Assembly (NCBI GenBank): GCA_937875395.1
Contig: CALNCU010000064.1
Coordinates: forward strand, 1-14,878
Source of the DNA: an uncultured Armatimonadota bacterium
GTDB lineage: Bacteria > Armatimonadota > UBA5829 > DTJY01
Length of the DNA: 14,878 nt
Direction of reading: 5' to 3'
Positions 1-8,627 of this stretch are shown in pieces (the first letter of the stretch is position 1; every line of letters begins with the position of its first letter). A program made the translations under genes and the position numbers. The notes beneath the pieces were generated by a model that was not told where the DNA came from, did no database searches, and saw only the letters and a program-made list of their open reading frames with translations.

Positions 1-1847
1 AGGTCGTAGTCTCCAACTACAAAAAGGCATTCATCACCCAGGGAAAAGTCATGCATAGAGTACTCCTTCATCTTTTCCACTTTGGATGCCAGCATCTTTC
101 TTAGGCTATTCCTATATTCCGGATTTGTAAGACAGGGCTTTCTAACTAGATCATTCTTGCTCCTGGTATTATTAGGCCTGCACCAATCTGTCTTTTCATC
201 CACAAGCCTATCAAGTATGGGGATTTGCCACATGTTGGCTAACGTTCCGCATCCATCAAAACTTACATAAGTAGTGTCTACTCCATTCTTCCGCCAGTAT
301 TTCAGTATGGGAACGGTATAAAACGGCTCAAGTTTGGGCCTGTTGTTCCAAACGATGATTCTCATATCATCATTTGCCGGATGTAGGTTTGAAACTGTAA
401 AGTGTTTGCTTTTTGTTTGAATTATATTGCCACTATGATCAATAAGAGCAACTTTGAGATATTGCATTACTGTGAGCGACTTTTCCAGCGAAAATCCGAA
501 AGGTATAACTCCATCTTTTGCATTAAATACCTTCTCATGCAAAAGCCTCTCATAATTATCAAAGTGGCGTACCAGAATCTTAGAGCCCTGCGGCGGATTA
601 TTAAGCCTTACTGTACCTGAAACCTGTTCGCTGCTGCAGAAAGCATTCCTGTTTATATCCAGCGATTGTATATGTAAGGCACCCGTAATCTCCAAAATAT
701 TAGTAGCAAAGTTGATTACCTTGCCGTCTTTGCTTATTATCAAATTTGCCCTGTACTTACCTATCGGCAGAGTTTGCAGGGCAAAGGAAAACAGGTTATC
801 TTTATGGCCAAGACGCTTGCAACCCTGTTTTTCAAAGATTTTCTCACCGTTGTTATTTAAAACAAAGAAATCAAAATCCACCAAATCTATTCTTGCGCTG
901 TTTGAAGTGTTGAACTCTGCTTTAACAGGAGTGCCATATATACTGGAAACATAGGAGCTCCTGCTTGAAATAGAGATTGCCGGGTTCTTTCCGGCTGCCC
1001 AGAGCATGCAGCGTACAACAAGCCCTAACTGGTAATCATAGTCTGTTAAATCTCTATCTAATGCTGCCTTTGCCGGGCCTGGAACCAGAACATGGAACGG
1101 GCTGGTCCAGGGCTGCCCGGAAGGAACCTGGTACTTGTATAGGCAAATTCTTCCTTTTCCAAAAGTTACAATCTGGGCGACAGCATCTGCAAAAGCTGTT
1201 TGGCTTTCTTGTATTCTGGATTCCTCTAGTATCTGATAGAGGCCGGATTGATATGGAAAACCATTCAGGCCGGCTGCAAAAGAAGATTTATCGGCCTCTG
1301 AGGTATTACGGCTTAAAACCGTGTTAAGTATCTCATCCCGACCGTTAATTATTCCCACAAGCCCTGCGCCGTTTTTTACTCCTCGCAGTATGGCCAGCTT
1401 GGCATCTTGAGGCAGAATGCTCCAATCGATTGAGCCGATGATGTAGATATCATATTCCTTGGATAGCAGCTCCTCAAGCATGGCATAACGTGCGCTGGCA
1501 TCTTCTTCCCGCAGCGAATCAGCATTTATATTCTTTTTAGCAAATGCATTATCGCCTTCCGTTACAAAGACGCGATAATCCATATCTATGCGTTGCGCAA
1601 GCTCTACAACCTCGCGCATTCCGGCCCTTGGAATAATAAAAAGAGCCCGCACTTTGCCGCCGTAGTACGGCTTGGCCCACTTTATATGGGGGGTGACAAG
1701 CGCCTCTGACGGCTCAAAATAGTTTCTTGAATTTATTGATACCCCGGCACAAACGCGCAAAGGAAACGAGCACAGTACGGCAAGCACTATGCCTACATAC
1801 AGGATGGGGCTGCTCCAGCGCCATACATACATTAATCTACGCAACAT
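1..1847 (-). CDS. Large secreted glycosidase-like protein with GATase1-like N-terminal domain (C-terminus off the left edge)
   Basis: An open frame of 615 complete codons runs from ATG at 1847 off the left edge. It begins with a hydrophobic leader (about residues 1-33, ending near RVCAG), so the product should be exported. Residues about 60-180 look like a GATase1/ThuA-like Rossmann domain (KVRALFIIPRAG, then YDIYIIGSIDW and a glycine-rich GAGLVGI strand). This domain accompanies GH42-type and related TIM-barrel glycosidases in Armatimonadota and Lentisphaerota-like bacteria. A beta-rich middle follows, then the start of a barrel-like part with FSLGDE; E606 is a candidate acid residue. An AGGAG Shine-Dalgarno (SD) site sits 6 nt before the ATG and directly follows the TGA of the upstream gene, so the two genes are co-translated. 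The glycosidase assignment is an inference from architecture. Substrate and family are unknown and the catalytic half is mostly missing. Confidence 0.7.
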   Translation of the reverse strand, partial: MLRRLMYVWRWSSPILYVGIVLAVLCSFPLRVCAGVSINSRNYFEPSEALVTPHIKWAKPYYGGKVRALFIIPRAGMREVVELAQRIDMDYRVFVTEGDNAFAKKNINADSLREEDASARYAMLEELLSKEYDIYIIGSIDWSILPQDAKLAILRGVKNGAGLVGIINGRDEILNTVLSRNTSEADKSSFAAGLNGFPYQSGLYQILEESRIQESQTAFADAVAQIVTFGKGRICLYKYQVPSGQPWTSPFHVLVPGPAKAALDRDLTDYDYQLGLVVRCMLWAAGKNPAISISSRSSYVSSIYGTPVKAEFNTSNSARIDLVDFDFFVLNNNGEKIFEKQGCKRLGHKDNLFSFALQTLPIGKYRANLIISKDGKVINFATNILEITGALHIQSLDINRNAFCSSEQVSGTVRLNNPPQGSKILVRHFDNYERLLHEKVFNAKDGVIPFGFSLEKSLTVMQYLKVALIDHSGNIIQTKSKHFTVSNLHPANDDMRIIVWNNRPKLEPFYTVPILKYWRKNGVDTTYVSFDGCGTLANMWQIPILDRLVDEKTDWCRPNNTRSKNDLVRKPCLTNPEYRNSLRKMLASKVEKMKEYSMHDFSLGDECLFVVGDYD

Positions 1848-1858
1848 ATTGCTCTCCT

Positions 1859-3088
1859 TCAATTGACCAATGTGCTCAATCCAAATGCAGTGACATCCTT
1901 TGTGAGCGCCTGTGATCTATCCTTTGATGCACCAAGTTCTGCAAGAGAGGCATCCGCCTTTCCTGCTATCCTTTCTATATCCTCCAATTCACTCTTATAG
2001 GCGGATAGCTTAGCTGCATCTGCCGGAGACAGCTTGCTGCTGGAACAGCCGGCAAGTGATTTGCGCATCTTAGCCAGCGTGCTTGTTAATTCTTGCTTCA
2101 AAGCCTTATTTATATCAAAATCGTTCTTTGTAAGAATCTCTCTGACAGCAGGCCATTCTTCCGACATATATTTAAACGATTTGTCATTTGGCATGCCGGC
2201 AAATTCTCTCAACGCCATGCGGAAGTCGCCACCCTTGGTATTAAGATCTAAGTTAGCTTTGGCAAAGTAACCGCCAACTATAAGTTGGCATTTTGTAATG
2301 TTATCTGGAAGGAAAAATAGGCCGGAAGCTCCATTGCCCAGCTTTTTAGCAGGATCAAGTAATTTATCGCCAAAGAATATCCAGGAGTTATCAGGCACGT
2401 TAAGTGTCCCTCTTACATCCGGATCAGATTTCCAGCTGCCGCCGTCTGCATAACATTTGACATTAAATTCCTTGCCTGATGATGCTGCTACCCAGCGGTC
2501 TCCTGATGCTTTCCAGGCTTGGGTGAATCCACTGGGAAAGTTAAAGAAACTTGCTATTAGTGATTCAAGCGGCTTTTTAGGCGTAATTTTGGCATCCAGG
2601 AAGACATCGTCTCTGCCGGCGAGTATAGCAAATGTAAGATTAGCCGTCACATTCCGACCATCCCAAACAAAAGTCACCAGTGTTCTATCTGGAAGGTCTG
2701 CCACGTAATACTGTGCCGGTACCTCAGATGTAACATCATCCCTGTCATTATAGCCGTTTGTATATATAAAAAATGACTTGGCATAGTACCAGTTAGATAA
2801 GGTGGGTATCTCCAGCCCAACGCCTATATCGTTATTGCCTACAGGAGTTCCATTCGTTTTATGAGAGGGGTCTATGCATCTACGATAGTTGATAGTGTAA
2901 TTCGGCCCTTTTAATCGTTTGATGATAATCTTATCCTCTGCAATGGTGTGTGTTTGATGCACCCCTGAGCCGGGACGTGTCTTTTTCTCTATCAAAACCC
3001 TGCTATCACCAAAAGCAGCCCCAGATGCAAATATTACAAATACAACTAGGCTTAATCCCCAGCAAAATCCTGCACTTTTCCTTATCAT
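1859..3088 (-). CDS. Secreted protein of unknown function, 409 aa
   Basis: I do not recognise a family. The N-terminus is a clear signal peptide (residues about 1-27, hydrophobic LSLVVFVIFASGAAFG), so the product is exported. Residues about 30-300 are rich in aromatic residues, Gly and beta-strand patterns (for example NWYYAKSFFIYTNGYNDRDD, LVTFVWDGRNVTANLTF), which suggests a beta-sandwich of the carbohydrate-binding or lyase kind. Residues about 310-405 are mostly charged and alanine-rich helices with few aromatics, possibly a coiled-coil tail. A perfect AGGAGG (3095-3100) lies 6 nt before the ATG and overlaps the TAG stop of the upstream GH129-like gene. The next gene starts 11 nt after this one's stop. 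Position between two glycosidase-like genes suggests a glycan-binding or accessory role, which is inference only. Confidence 0.8.
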   Translation of the reverse strand: MIRKSAGFCWGLSLVVFVIFASGAAFGDSRVLIEKKTRPGSGVHQTHTIAEDKIIIKRLKGPNYTINYRRCIDPSHKTNGTPVGNNDIGVGLEIPTLSNWYYAKSFFIYTNGYNDRDDVTSEVPAQYYVADLPDRTLVTFVWDGRNVTANLTFAILAGRDDVFLDAKITPKKPLESLIASFFNFPSGFTQAWKASGDRWVAASSGKEFNVKCYADGGSWKSDPDVRGTLNVPDNSWIFFGDKLLDPAKKLGNGASGLFFLPDNITKCQLIVGGYFAKANLDLNTKGGDFRMALREFAGMPNDKSFKYMSEEWPAVREILTKNDFDINKALKQELTSTLAKMRKSLAGCSSSKLSPADAAKLSAYKSELEDIERIAGKADASLAELGASKDRSQALTKDVTAFGLSTLVN

Positions 3089-3098
3089 TTAAGTCCTC

Positions 3099-5039
3099 CT
3101 ATCGTTTGTTAACCAGATAAGACTCTGGATTTACTATGTGATTGCCGTACGTGAAACTGGTTTTACCATAGTTAACTATCACTTCCGTGCCGTCTGAGTA
3201 GATGGTTTTAAATACATTAGGTGCCAAAGACTTATGATCTTCTATGAACTCCAACTGCAATTGCCCCAATTCACTGCAAAGGATATCATACTGCTTCTTC
3301 ATAAACGCAAGATAATCCGTATAGACGGGATGGCCTATTTCAGGGGCATGGCGGTAGCAAAGTTCTATTCTTGGCATGGCGCCAAATTCTATCTCTTTAA
3401 GCAGGCCCGTCTCTGCTGATCCATAAATTTTCTTATGGTCTGCCGGGCAATGCAGTCGGTACTGGAGTATGCCATGATAAGCAATCTGGTAGAAAGGCAC
3501 AATATCATCAACAAAGTACCTGCCAAAATCCGTATTCTGCACTTTAGGCAGCTTGTAAGTGATGATTTGAGCTATTCCGTCTATGCTGTCAGACATAAAA
3601 TCGACCGCATTCTCAATCTCGCAGCCGCCGAAGGTTCTGCGTGCAAGACGGGCTATGTTTTTTACCCCCTCGCAATATGCCCTTCGGGTAGCTGGGTGGC
3701 CGTGCCGTTTATCGTAACAGATACGGGGAGGCTGAACAGTGCCGTCCAAATAGTATTTTCCGTTTAAGCCCATGCTTTTTGTTCTTGGCAGATCTTTTTC
3801 TGCAAACTGTAACATTTGGCTGGGGCACATTATATATGATGTTCCCCCACCCCAAATCCCGGCACGGATAGGCCAGCCGTCCCTATCTGTTATTACATCG
3901 GCTTCAGCAAAATCCGGCGAAGTCTGGTAGCCATCAGCGTAGTTATCGTGGAAGGTAATCTGATAACCCAGTTCCTTTGTAAAATCAACCAACCGTTTCA
4001 GTCCCTCATCACCACCCAGCCGTGGTTCGGCGGGCAGGCGCGTGGGATACTTGCCATCATGCCCCTCCTGGTTCCATCCTACCAGTATCACAGAGGCCTT
4101 CTCTATGCCGGCATCCTTTATCGCTTGGAGTATCTTCTGCACTTCGGCAAATGTGGTGGTGATGTGCATAGTTCCCTGCCCATCCGCCTGGGGTGACCTT
4201 CCTGCACAGAAGATTTTTATGAAGCCGTATGAATCATAGTTGGTAAGTGGCGGCTGCTTGGGAATTCTATTGCGTAGCGGCTGCAAATTCTTTGCCTGAA
4301 GAAGATAATTTCTGTAGGTGCGGGCCATTCCGGCATAATCTGCATCGGCATCTGAGAGGAGGTGATAGCAAATTCTTCTGTCTACGTTGTCTATCTCATC
4401 AGCTTTTCCGTATCGGAAATGCAGACGGGGATAGATGCAGTTCTGCCGCTCCGGCCCGCGGTTTAGTTCTGTCACTATCTCTGTGTCAAACTCCCCGGAT
4501 GTCACTATCCCAAGGAATGCAGAGTTTTTATGACAGACGCCAAAGACAGGAAGGTCTGCAAAGTCTTCCCATTGGCTTTGTTGCATATAAATCATATTGC
4601 TATGAGTAAGGCTGATATCTTTGTCAAACCGGCATATCACCCCGGAGTAGTTGGGAAGAAGCATGTAGCCCGGCTCTCCGGTAGATACTGCGCCGAAACC
4701 CGGAAGAGGGGTAATGCTTAAGAGTGGAAAATACTGGCAATTCTCTTTAATAGAAGAAACAGGTATGCTAACCTCAAGCATAGAACCATTCAGTGAGTAT
4801 TCTATTCTGAAGGAAATACCCTCTTTGGGAGCCAAGAACGTAAATTGCCAAAAGGTATCGCTGCTAACAGTACGCTCTACCAAAAAACTTTGGCTGTGCA
4901 GTTCCCTTACCCGCTCTTCAGCAACATTCCAGCATCTTACCTGCGGCGCCAGACAGTGCCATATTTTGCCGGTACGCACATCTGTTAAGGAAGCTGAAGC
5001 GGTCTTATTTATAGTGAAAATTACTATGGTATTCTCCAC
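3099..5039 (-). CDS. GH129/GH101-like glycosidase (DUF5696 type), probable alpha-N-acetylgalactosaminidase-like, cytoplasmic
   Basis: The 646-aa protein has no signal peptide. Residues about 1-240 form a beta-rich supersandwich-like N-domain ending in DYAGMARTYRNYL, a motif I associate with DUF5696 proteins. A TIM barrel follows at about 255-560 (ASVILVGWNQEGHDGKYP; QITFHDNYADGY; GKYYLDG). D432 in YYLDG is the candidate nucleophile and E474 or E476 in GGCEIEN the candidate acid/base. The length and the 42-44 residue spacing match what I recall of Bifidobacterium NagBb (GH129; Asp435/Glu478), which removes alpha-GalNAc from mucin-type glycans. Substrate by analogy is therefore an alpha-linked GalNAc or similar sugar, but the sequence is divergent. 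The start is GTG at 5039, with AAGGG about 9 nt upstream; no ATG fits better. It follows the lacI-type gene by 39 nt and precedes a secreted orphan by 10 nt, so it belongs to the LacI operon. Confidence 0.75.
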   Translation of the reverse strand: MENTIVIFTINKTASASLTDVRTGKIWHCLAPQVRCWNVAEERVRELHSQSFLVERTVSSDTFWQFTFLAPKEGISFRIEYSLNGSMLEVSIPVSSIKENCQYFPLLSITPLPGFGAVSTGEPGYMLLPNYSGVICRFDKDISLTHSNMIYMQQSQWEDFADLPVFGVCHKNSAFLGIVTSGEFDTEIVTELNRGPERQNCIYPRLHFRYGKADEIDNVDRRICYHLLSDADADYAGMARTYRNYLLQAKNLQPLRNRIPKQPPLTNYDSYGFIKIFCAGRSPQADGQGTMHITTTFAEVQKILQAIKDAGIEKASVILVGWNQEGHDGKYPTRLPAEPRLGGDEGLKRLVDFTKELGYQITFHDNYADGYQTSPDFAEADVITDRDGWPIRAGIWGGGTSYIMCPSQMLQFAEKDLPRTKSMGLNGKYYLDGTVQPPRICYDKRHGHPATRRAYCEGVKNIARLARRTFGGCEIENAVDFMSDSIDGIAQIITYKLPKVQNTDFGRYFVDDIVPFYQIAYHGILQYRLHCPADHKKIYGSAETGLLKEIEFGAMPRIELCYRHAPEIGHPVYTDYLAFMKKQYDILCSELGQLQLEFIEDHKSLAPNVFKTIYSDGTEVIVNYGKTSFTYGNHIVNPESYLVNKR

Positions 5040-5078
5040 CGTGCTATGCCCTTCTTATTTTAAGTTCAGTACTGCGGT

Positions 5079-6125
5079 TTATTCCAGCCTTCTGCAGGAG
5101 TTTCTTTCTACCAGCTTCACTGGAAATGTGATCTGCATATTACTCTTGCTCTTGCCATCTATCTGATCTAATAATACCTGTACCGCCATTTTAACCATCT
5201 CATACTTATCCATGCCGACTGTAGTTAATCCGGGGAACAGGTGGGCGGCCAGTTTTATATCATCAAAACCTACTACAGAGATATCCTGCGGAATCCGCAG
5301 CCCGCATTCCTGAACCATCTTGTAAACACCTATTGCCATAGGGTCTGAGACACTATATATTGCAGTAGGAGGCACACTGAGCTTTAAGAGCAATTTAGTA
5401 GCCTCTGCCGCGCCTTCTATGCTGAACTTTCCCCCAACCACTAATTTGGGATCATACTCTATACCGGCCTCGCTGAGCGCCTTCTTATAGCCTGTTAATC
5501 TGAGCTCCGTATCTGAATGCCCGGAATAACCAACAACGCAACCTATACGCCTATGCCCTAACGAGATTAGGTGCTTAACGCCAAGATATCCGCCTAGAAC
5601 GCCGTCTGGATGAACGCTGGTTACACAGTTATCATTTACCAAACCCACCAGCACTATGCAATCTATTTTATTCTTGATCTTTATAATATCTTGCTGATGC
5701 TGGTTACTAAGGCCTATCAGCACACATCCATCAACCATATTGGGGTTCACCATACGGGTAAATAGGCTTGGGTCTGCCAACTCTTCCAGCGTATAGCAGA
5801 AGTATTGGTGAAGATTCATCTCTAGCAGAACCTTGCCCAACTCCTCAAGAATCTCTGCTGTATAAGGCTCTGAATACTTCTCATATGAGGGAAAGAGTAC
5901 ACACCCAATGTTTCCAGTGCGCACCCTGCCCCCGCTTTTCATGGATGCCAGGCGCTTACCCGCTTCATCCGGCGTATACCCAAGTTTGTTTACGGACTCC
6001 CATACCCTGTTTCTTACGTCCGCGCTAACGTATGGCAGGTTGTTAAGCACGCGCGAAACTGTCTTTGCGCTTACCCCGGCATCCGTTGCAACGTCCCTGA
6101 TTGTTATTTTCATTATCTTATCCAT
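5079..6125 (-). CDS. LacI-family transcriptional regulator
   Basis: A 348-aa repressor-type protein. The helix-turn-helix is at residues about 7-30 (TIRDVATDAGVSAKTVSRVL), followed by the hinge helix region (VNKLGYTPDEAGKRLAS). A periplasmic-binding-protein-like sugar sensor fills the rest, with the typical strands GCVLF, IGCVVGYSGHSD, ISVVGFDDIKLA and the C-terminal TVGMDKYEMVKMAV. Two starts are possible: ATG at 6125 or ATG at 6113 (M5, just before the HTH). Neither has a strong ribosome-binding site, and the predicted leader is only about 15 nt. It is the first gene of the operon containing the GH129-like enzyme and probably controls it and itself through the operator at its promoter. The effector is likely a sugar released by the operon's enzymes; identity unknown. 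Confidence 0.95.
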   Translation of the reverse strand: MDKIMKITIRDVATDAGVSAKTVSRVLNNLPYVSADVRNRVWESVNKLGYTPDEAGKRLASMKSGGRVRTGNIGCVLFPSYEKYSEPYTAEILEELGKVLLEMNLHQYFCYTLEELADPSLFTRMVNPNMVDGCVLIGLSNQHQQDIIKIKNKIDCIVLVGLVNDNCVTSVHPDGVLGGYLGVKHLISLGHRRIGCVVGYSGHSDTELRLTGYKKALSEAGIEYDPKLVVGGKFSIEGAAEATKLLLKLSVPPTAIYSVSDPMAIGVYKMVQECGLRIPQDISVVGFDDIKLAAHLFPGLTTVGMDKYEMVKMAVQVLLDQIDGKSKSNMQITFPVKLVERNSCRRLE

Positions 6126-6132
6126 CGTTGTC

Positions 6133-6146
6133 TGTCACCGGTTACC
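6133..6146. promoter_or_regulatory. Probable LacI-family operator at the transcription start
   Basis: TGTCACC|GGTTACC is an inverted repeat centred on CG, with 5 of 7 positions paired (core ACCGGT). LacI-family operators usually have a central CG and this length. It abuts the -10 box and covers the predicted start site of the lacI-type gene, which is where an autoregulatory repressor would block initiation. The site is predicted from sequence only. Confidence 0.6.
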
Positions 6147-6174
6147 ATTATAGCATAAAACCACATGCTGTCAA
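6147..6174 (-). promoter_or_regulatory. Perfect-consensus extended -10 sigma70 promoter of the LacI operon
   Basis: On the minus strand TTGACA (6169-6174) is separated by 16 bp from TATAAT (6147-6152), with TGC immediately before the -10, which gives the extended TGN-TATAAT form. A/T-rich sequence lies upstream of the -35 (about 6175-6200). The transcription start is predicted near 6140, leaving a leader of about 15 nt before the LacI ATG. Both hexamers are exact matches, so this should be an intrinsically very strong promoter held down by the repressor. Confidence 0.85.
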
Positions 6175-6254
6175 TAATATTTTTATTCCATTGTTTTAAC
6201 AAAGCGAAAGTACTGGCTGGCGCCAGATGCGAGGGCTGCTGGTGGTAATACAAA

Positions 6255-6517
6255 TTACTTGTGCTCTCCGTATATCCTGCGGATGGTATAGAGTCTTTTG
6301 CCATCAGGGGGCGTTATGTAGACGTAATCCACCTCATAGAAGTTACCCTGCTGCAATTGCTCAAGCTTTGTCCGGCTGCTCACGGCAAAATCTGCATTAT
6401 ATCCATCTACGCTGCATATGAGGATATATCAATGACCCTAATTCTGACATGACTAACATTTACAATTTGCGCCCTATCAACAATATGAACAACCTGATCC
6501 TCAGCTAGCTGATGATA
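6255..6517 (-). pseudogene. Frameshifted coding relic between the two operons
   Basis: Two adjoining minus-strand frames read like one protein. The first (6517 to about 6408) gives EDQVVHIVDRAQIVNVSHV and RIRVIDISSYAA, then a TAG at 6407-6409. The second, offset by one frame at about 6408-6415, gives VDGYNADFAVSSRTKLEQLQ, then FYEVDYVYITPPDGKRLY and TIRRIYGEHK, ending in TAA at 6255-6257. No ATG with a ribosome-binding site precedes it and a TAA at 6518 closes the frame upstream. The most economical reading is the C-terminal remnant of a lost gene with one indel. I cannot name its family. Together with the LacI promoter it accounts for the whole 417-nt gap. Confidence 0.5.
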
Positions 6518-6542
6518 TTATGGAAAGCGTAGAAATTTTGTG

Positions 6543-8627
6543 TCAGGTGAAGTCCTGATTAATACATTGCCAGTATTGCTCAAGCTTCCGTACAGCTATG
6601 AAGTATTCAATCTGTGATATGTACTCCTTGAGCTTTCCGTCCGGCTCCCCAAAGATACGGTCTATAATCTCCTCTATATCACTGGTAATAACCATTTCAG
6701 AGTAGCGGTTTCTTATATCTGCCTTGAGCAGCTTAATCTTTTCTCTTATATTTCTGATCCTGTTAACCGTGTCTATCAATACTGCCAGGGAGAGACCTGC
6801 CACATCCCTGCTTTCAAAGCTGCATGAAAGGATGCCTCTGTTGCCAATCGTCTTGTCCATCCTCCACCGGCTCTTATCTAGGCGTCCGATTATGCTCTCG
6901 TCTATCTCGCCACCGAGCCTGACGGCTTCAATAAAGAGCATTCTCATCCTGCCGGCTAAAACCAGCAATTCATAGTTACCCTTGTTCCTGCTGATCAGCG
7001 GCTCAACCTGGCGTAGCAGCGCTAAGGCTTCCTCCGTGCTACGTTCCATTTTTTCCGCATTCCATGGCTGGATACTCCCACCCAGCAGGTATATGGCTTG
7101 GGTCAGGGCTTCCGTTTCAACGCCGTAGAATTGCCGCCTGAATTTATATTCAAAATCCGCCCGAGTCTCTTCAGGTGCCCAGGCAAACTCTGCTGTAGCT
7201 GCCACACCATGCAAGGTAGTCTCCAACGGTCCTCCTGCTTCCGGCCATGACGTTGCTATAGTGCCTAAAGTCCGGTTGGCCGCCGCATTGGCGGCAAATC
7301 CTCTTATATTCGGTATGGTAATTCTGTCATCAATGTTAATCAATCCGCAGGCGCCGGGCCTTTTTGCCGAACCGCATATAACCTGCAGGCCATGGTCTTG
7401 ATAGAAACGCGTGTAGGGAAACGGCAGATTGGTGTATGGAAATCCATCGGCTCCCCAGTAATTTTTGAAGGTATTGATGATATGGGTAGGAATGTTTTCA
7501 AGCGCTTCCTGCCCAAACCACACCCTGTTCTCCCACTTGACGAAGGGTACGGTCTCCGTATCGCCGCTGTTATAATCCCAATACATGACCGTTATGTCCT
7601 TTTGGAGACTATCAACGGCTTCAGGAAACCAGGCCAGCTGGTCATCCCAGATAATCGGCTTTTTGCCGCTCTCCCTTATATAATCAGCAGCTTTATTGAT
7701 GGCTTCAACAAAGAACCTTGACTTCCCGTAGCGTTCTACCTTCTCATGGCAGACAGGGCAGAGGCCCAGATGATAGGTTTCATCTCCGCCGATGTGGAAG
7801 TATTTTGAATCTTTATGCGCAGCCATTACCTCGGAAGCCAGCTCCGTAAAGAGTTTAAAAGACTGCTCGTTACTGGGGCAAAACTGATATGGATCCAGGG
7901 GTTTCTCTCTTAGGTAAGAGTACTCTTCGTGCTTAAGTATATATTTCACGTGAGCAAACCACTGCACCAGAGGTATTATTTCAATATGACGATTTTGCGC
8001 CTCGCTGATAAGACCGCTTATCTCTTCTGAAGTCAGCGCATCCTTATGCCTTATGGCTGGATGGGATTTGTAAGGAAACTTATCCTCGTACTCAAGGAGG
8101 ATTGTATTTATCTTGTACCTGCTTATCCGCTTTATGAAAGATTTCAAGTAGGCAAAGGTTGGGGTCTGGCAGGAGAGCATGAGATGGACACCCCTCATCT
8201 GCAGCGCAGGCCGGTCGCGTATCTCCAGGCACGGCAAGTCAGGCCCGTTCTCCATCAATTGCAACAGTGTCTGCGCGCCTGTAAAGATGCCTTGACAGCC
8301 AATGCTGACAACCGCCGCAGCTTTTTCAGTGACAAGCAGCAGATATCCTTCCTCGCCAAGACCATCTAAAACAGATCTCTCCGGCAGGTTTAATGCATTG
8401 ATGTCACCCAGGGCCAGGATTTCATACGGCAGTCCGGCAACCTCAATATCGGGCCGGAGGTTGTATCCCGGAATATCGGCGGCATCTTCCAGAAATACCT
8501 TTGCTTCCCTTATTGCATTGGCAGTTGAGACAATGGCCGGGCCGGAACCAACCCGGAAGGAACCCGCCCGGCGCAGTAATTCCTTGGGTTGGGGAATCAG
8601 GGCCAGGTTATCTTTAGCATCACACAT
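6543..8627 (-). CDS. GH20 beta-N-acetylhexosaminidase, cytoplasmic
   Basis: A 694-aa protein with no signal peptide. Residues about 8-130 are a GH20b-like (zincin-like) N-domain (LALIPQPKELL, GYLLLV). The TIM barrel runs about 140-480: MRGVHLM, YKINTILLEYEDKFPY, IEIIPLVQWFAHV, then FHIGGDETYHLG with the family's Asp-Glu pair at D282-E283, and PIIWDDQ and MYWDYNSG further on. The Asp positions the substrate N-acetyl group and the Glu is the acid/base, so it should remove terminal beta-GlcNAc or beta-GalNAc. A helical C-domain (about 520-694) follows. The usual LD-x-x-R after the RG strand is replaced by HLMLSCQ, as in divergent GcnA-like members. The ATG overlaps the upstream TAA (TAATG) with GGAGAG just before it, so it is translationally coupled. 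It is the last gene of the GntR operon. A short TCAGG...CCTGA hairpin spans the stop codon but lacks a T-run. Confidence 0.92.
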   Translation of the reverse strand: MCDAKDNLALIPQPKELLRRAGSFRVGSGPAIVSTANAIREAKVFLEDAADIPGYNLRPDIEVAGLPYEILALGDINALNLPERSVLDGLGEEGYLLLVTEKAAAVVSIGCQGIFTGAQTLLQLMENGPDLPCLEIRDRPALQMRGVHLMLSCQTPTFAYLKSFIKRISRYKINTILLEYEDKFPYKSHPAIRHKDALTSEEISGLISEAQNRHIEIIPLVQWFAHVKYILKHEEYSYLREKPLDPYQFCPSNEQSFKLFTELASEVMAAHKDSKYFHIGGDETYHLGLCPVCHEKVERYGKSRFFVEAINKAADYIRESGKKPIIWDDQLAWFPEAVDSLQKDITVMYWDYNSGDTETVPFVKWENRVWFGQEALENIPTHIINTFKNYWGADGFPYTNLPFPYTRFYQDHGLQVICGSAKRPGACGLINIDDRITIPNIRGFAANAAANRTLGTIATSWPEAGGPLETTLHGVAATAEFAWAPEETRADFEYKFRRQFYGVETEALTQAIYLLGGSIQPWNAEKMERSTEEALALLRQVEPLISRNKGNYELLVLAGRMRMLFIEAVRLGGEIDESIIGRLDKSRWRMDKTIGNRGILSCSFESRDVAGLSLAVLIDTVNRIRNIREKIKLLKADIRNRYSEMVITSDIEEIIDRIFGEPDGKLKEYISQIEYFIAVRKLEQYWQCINQDFT

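Noticed and set aside
6280..6295. TGGTATAGAGTC resembling a NagR box
   Set aside because: Only the left arm matches, it lies within the coding relic and is not near a promoter.
6528..6550. TCAGG/CCTGA hairpin at the end of the GH20 gene as a terminator
   Set aside because: The stem is only 5 bp and there is no T-run on the transcribed side.
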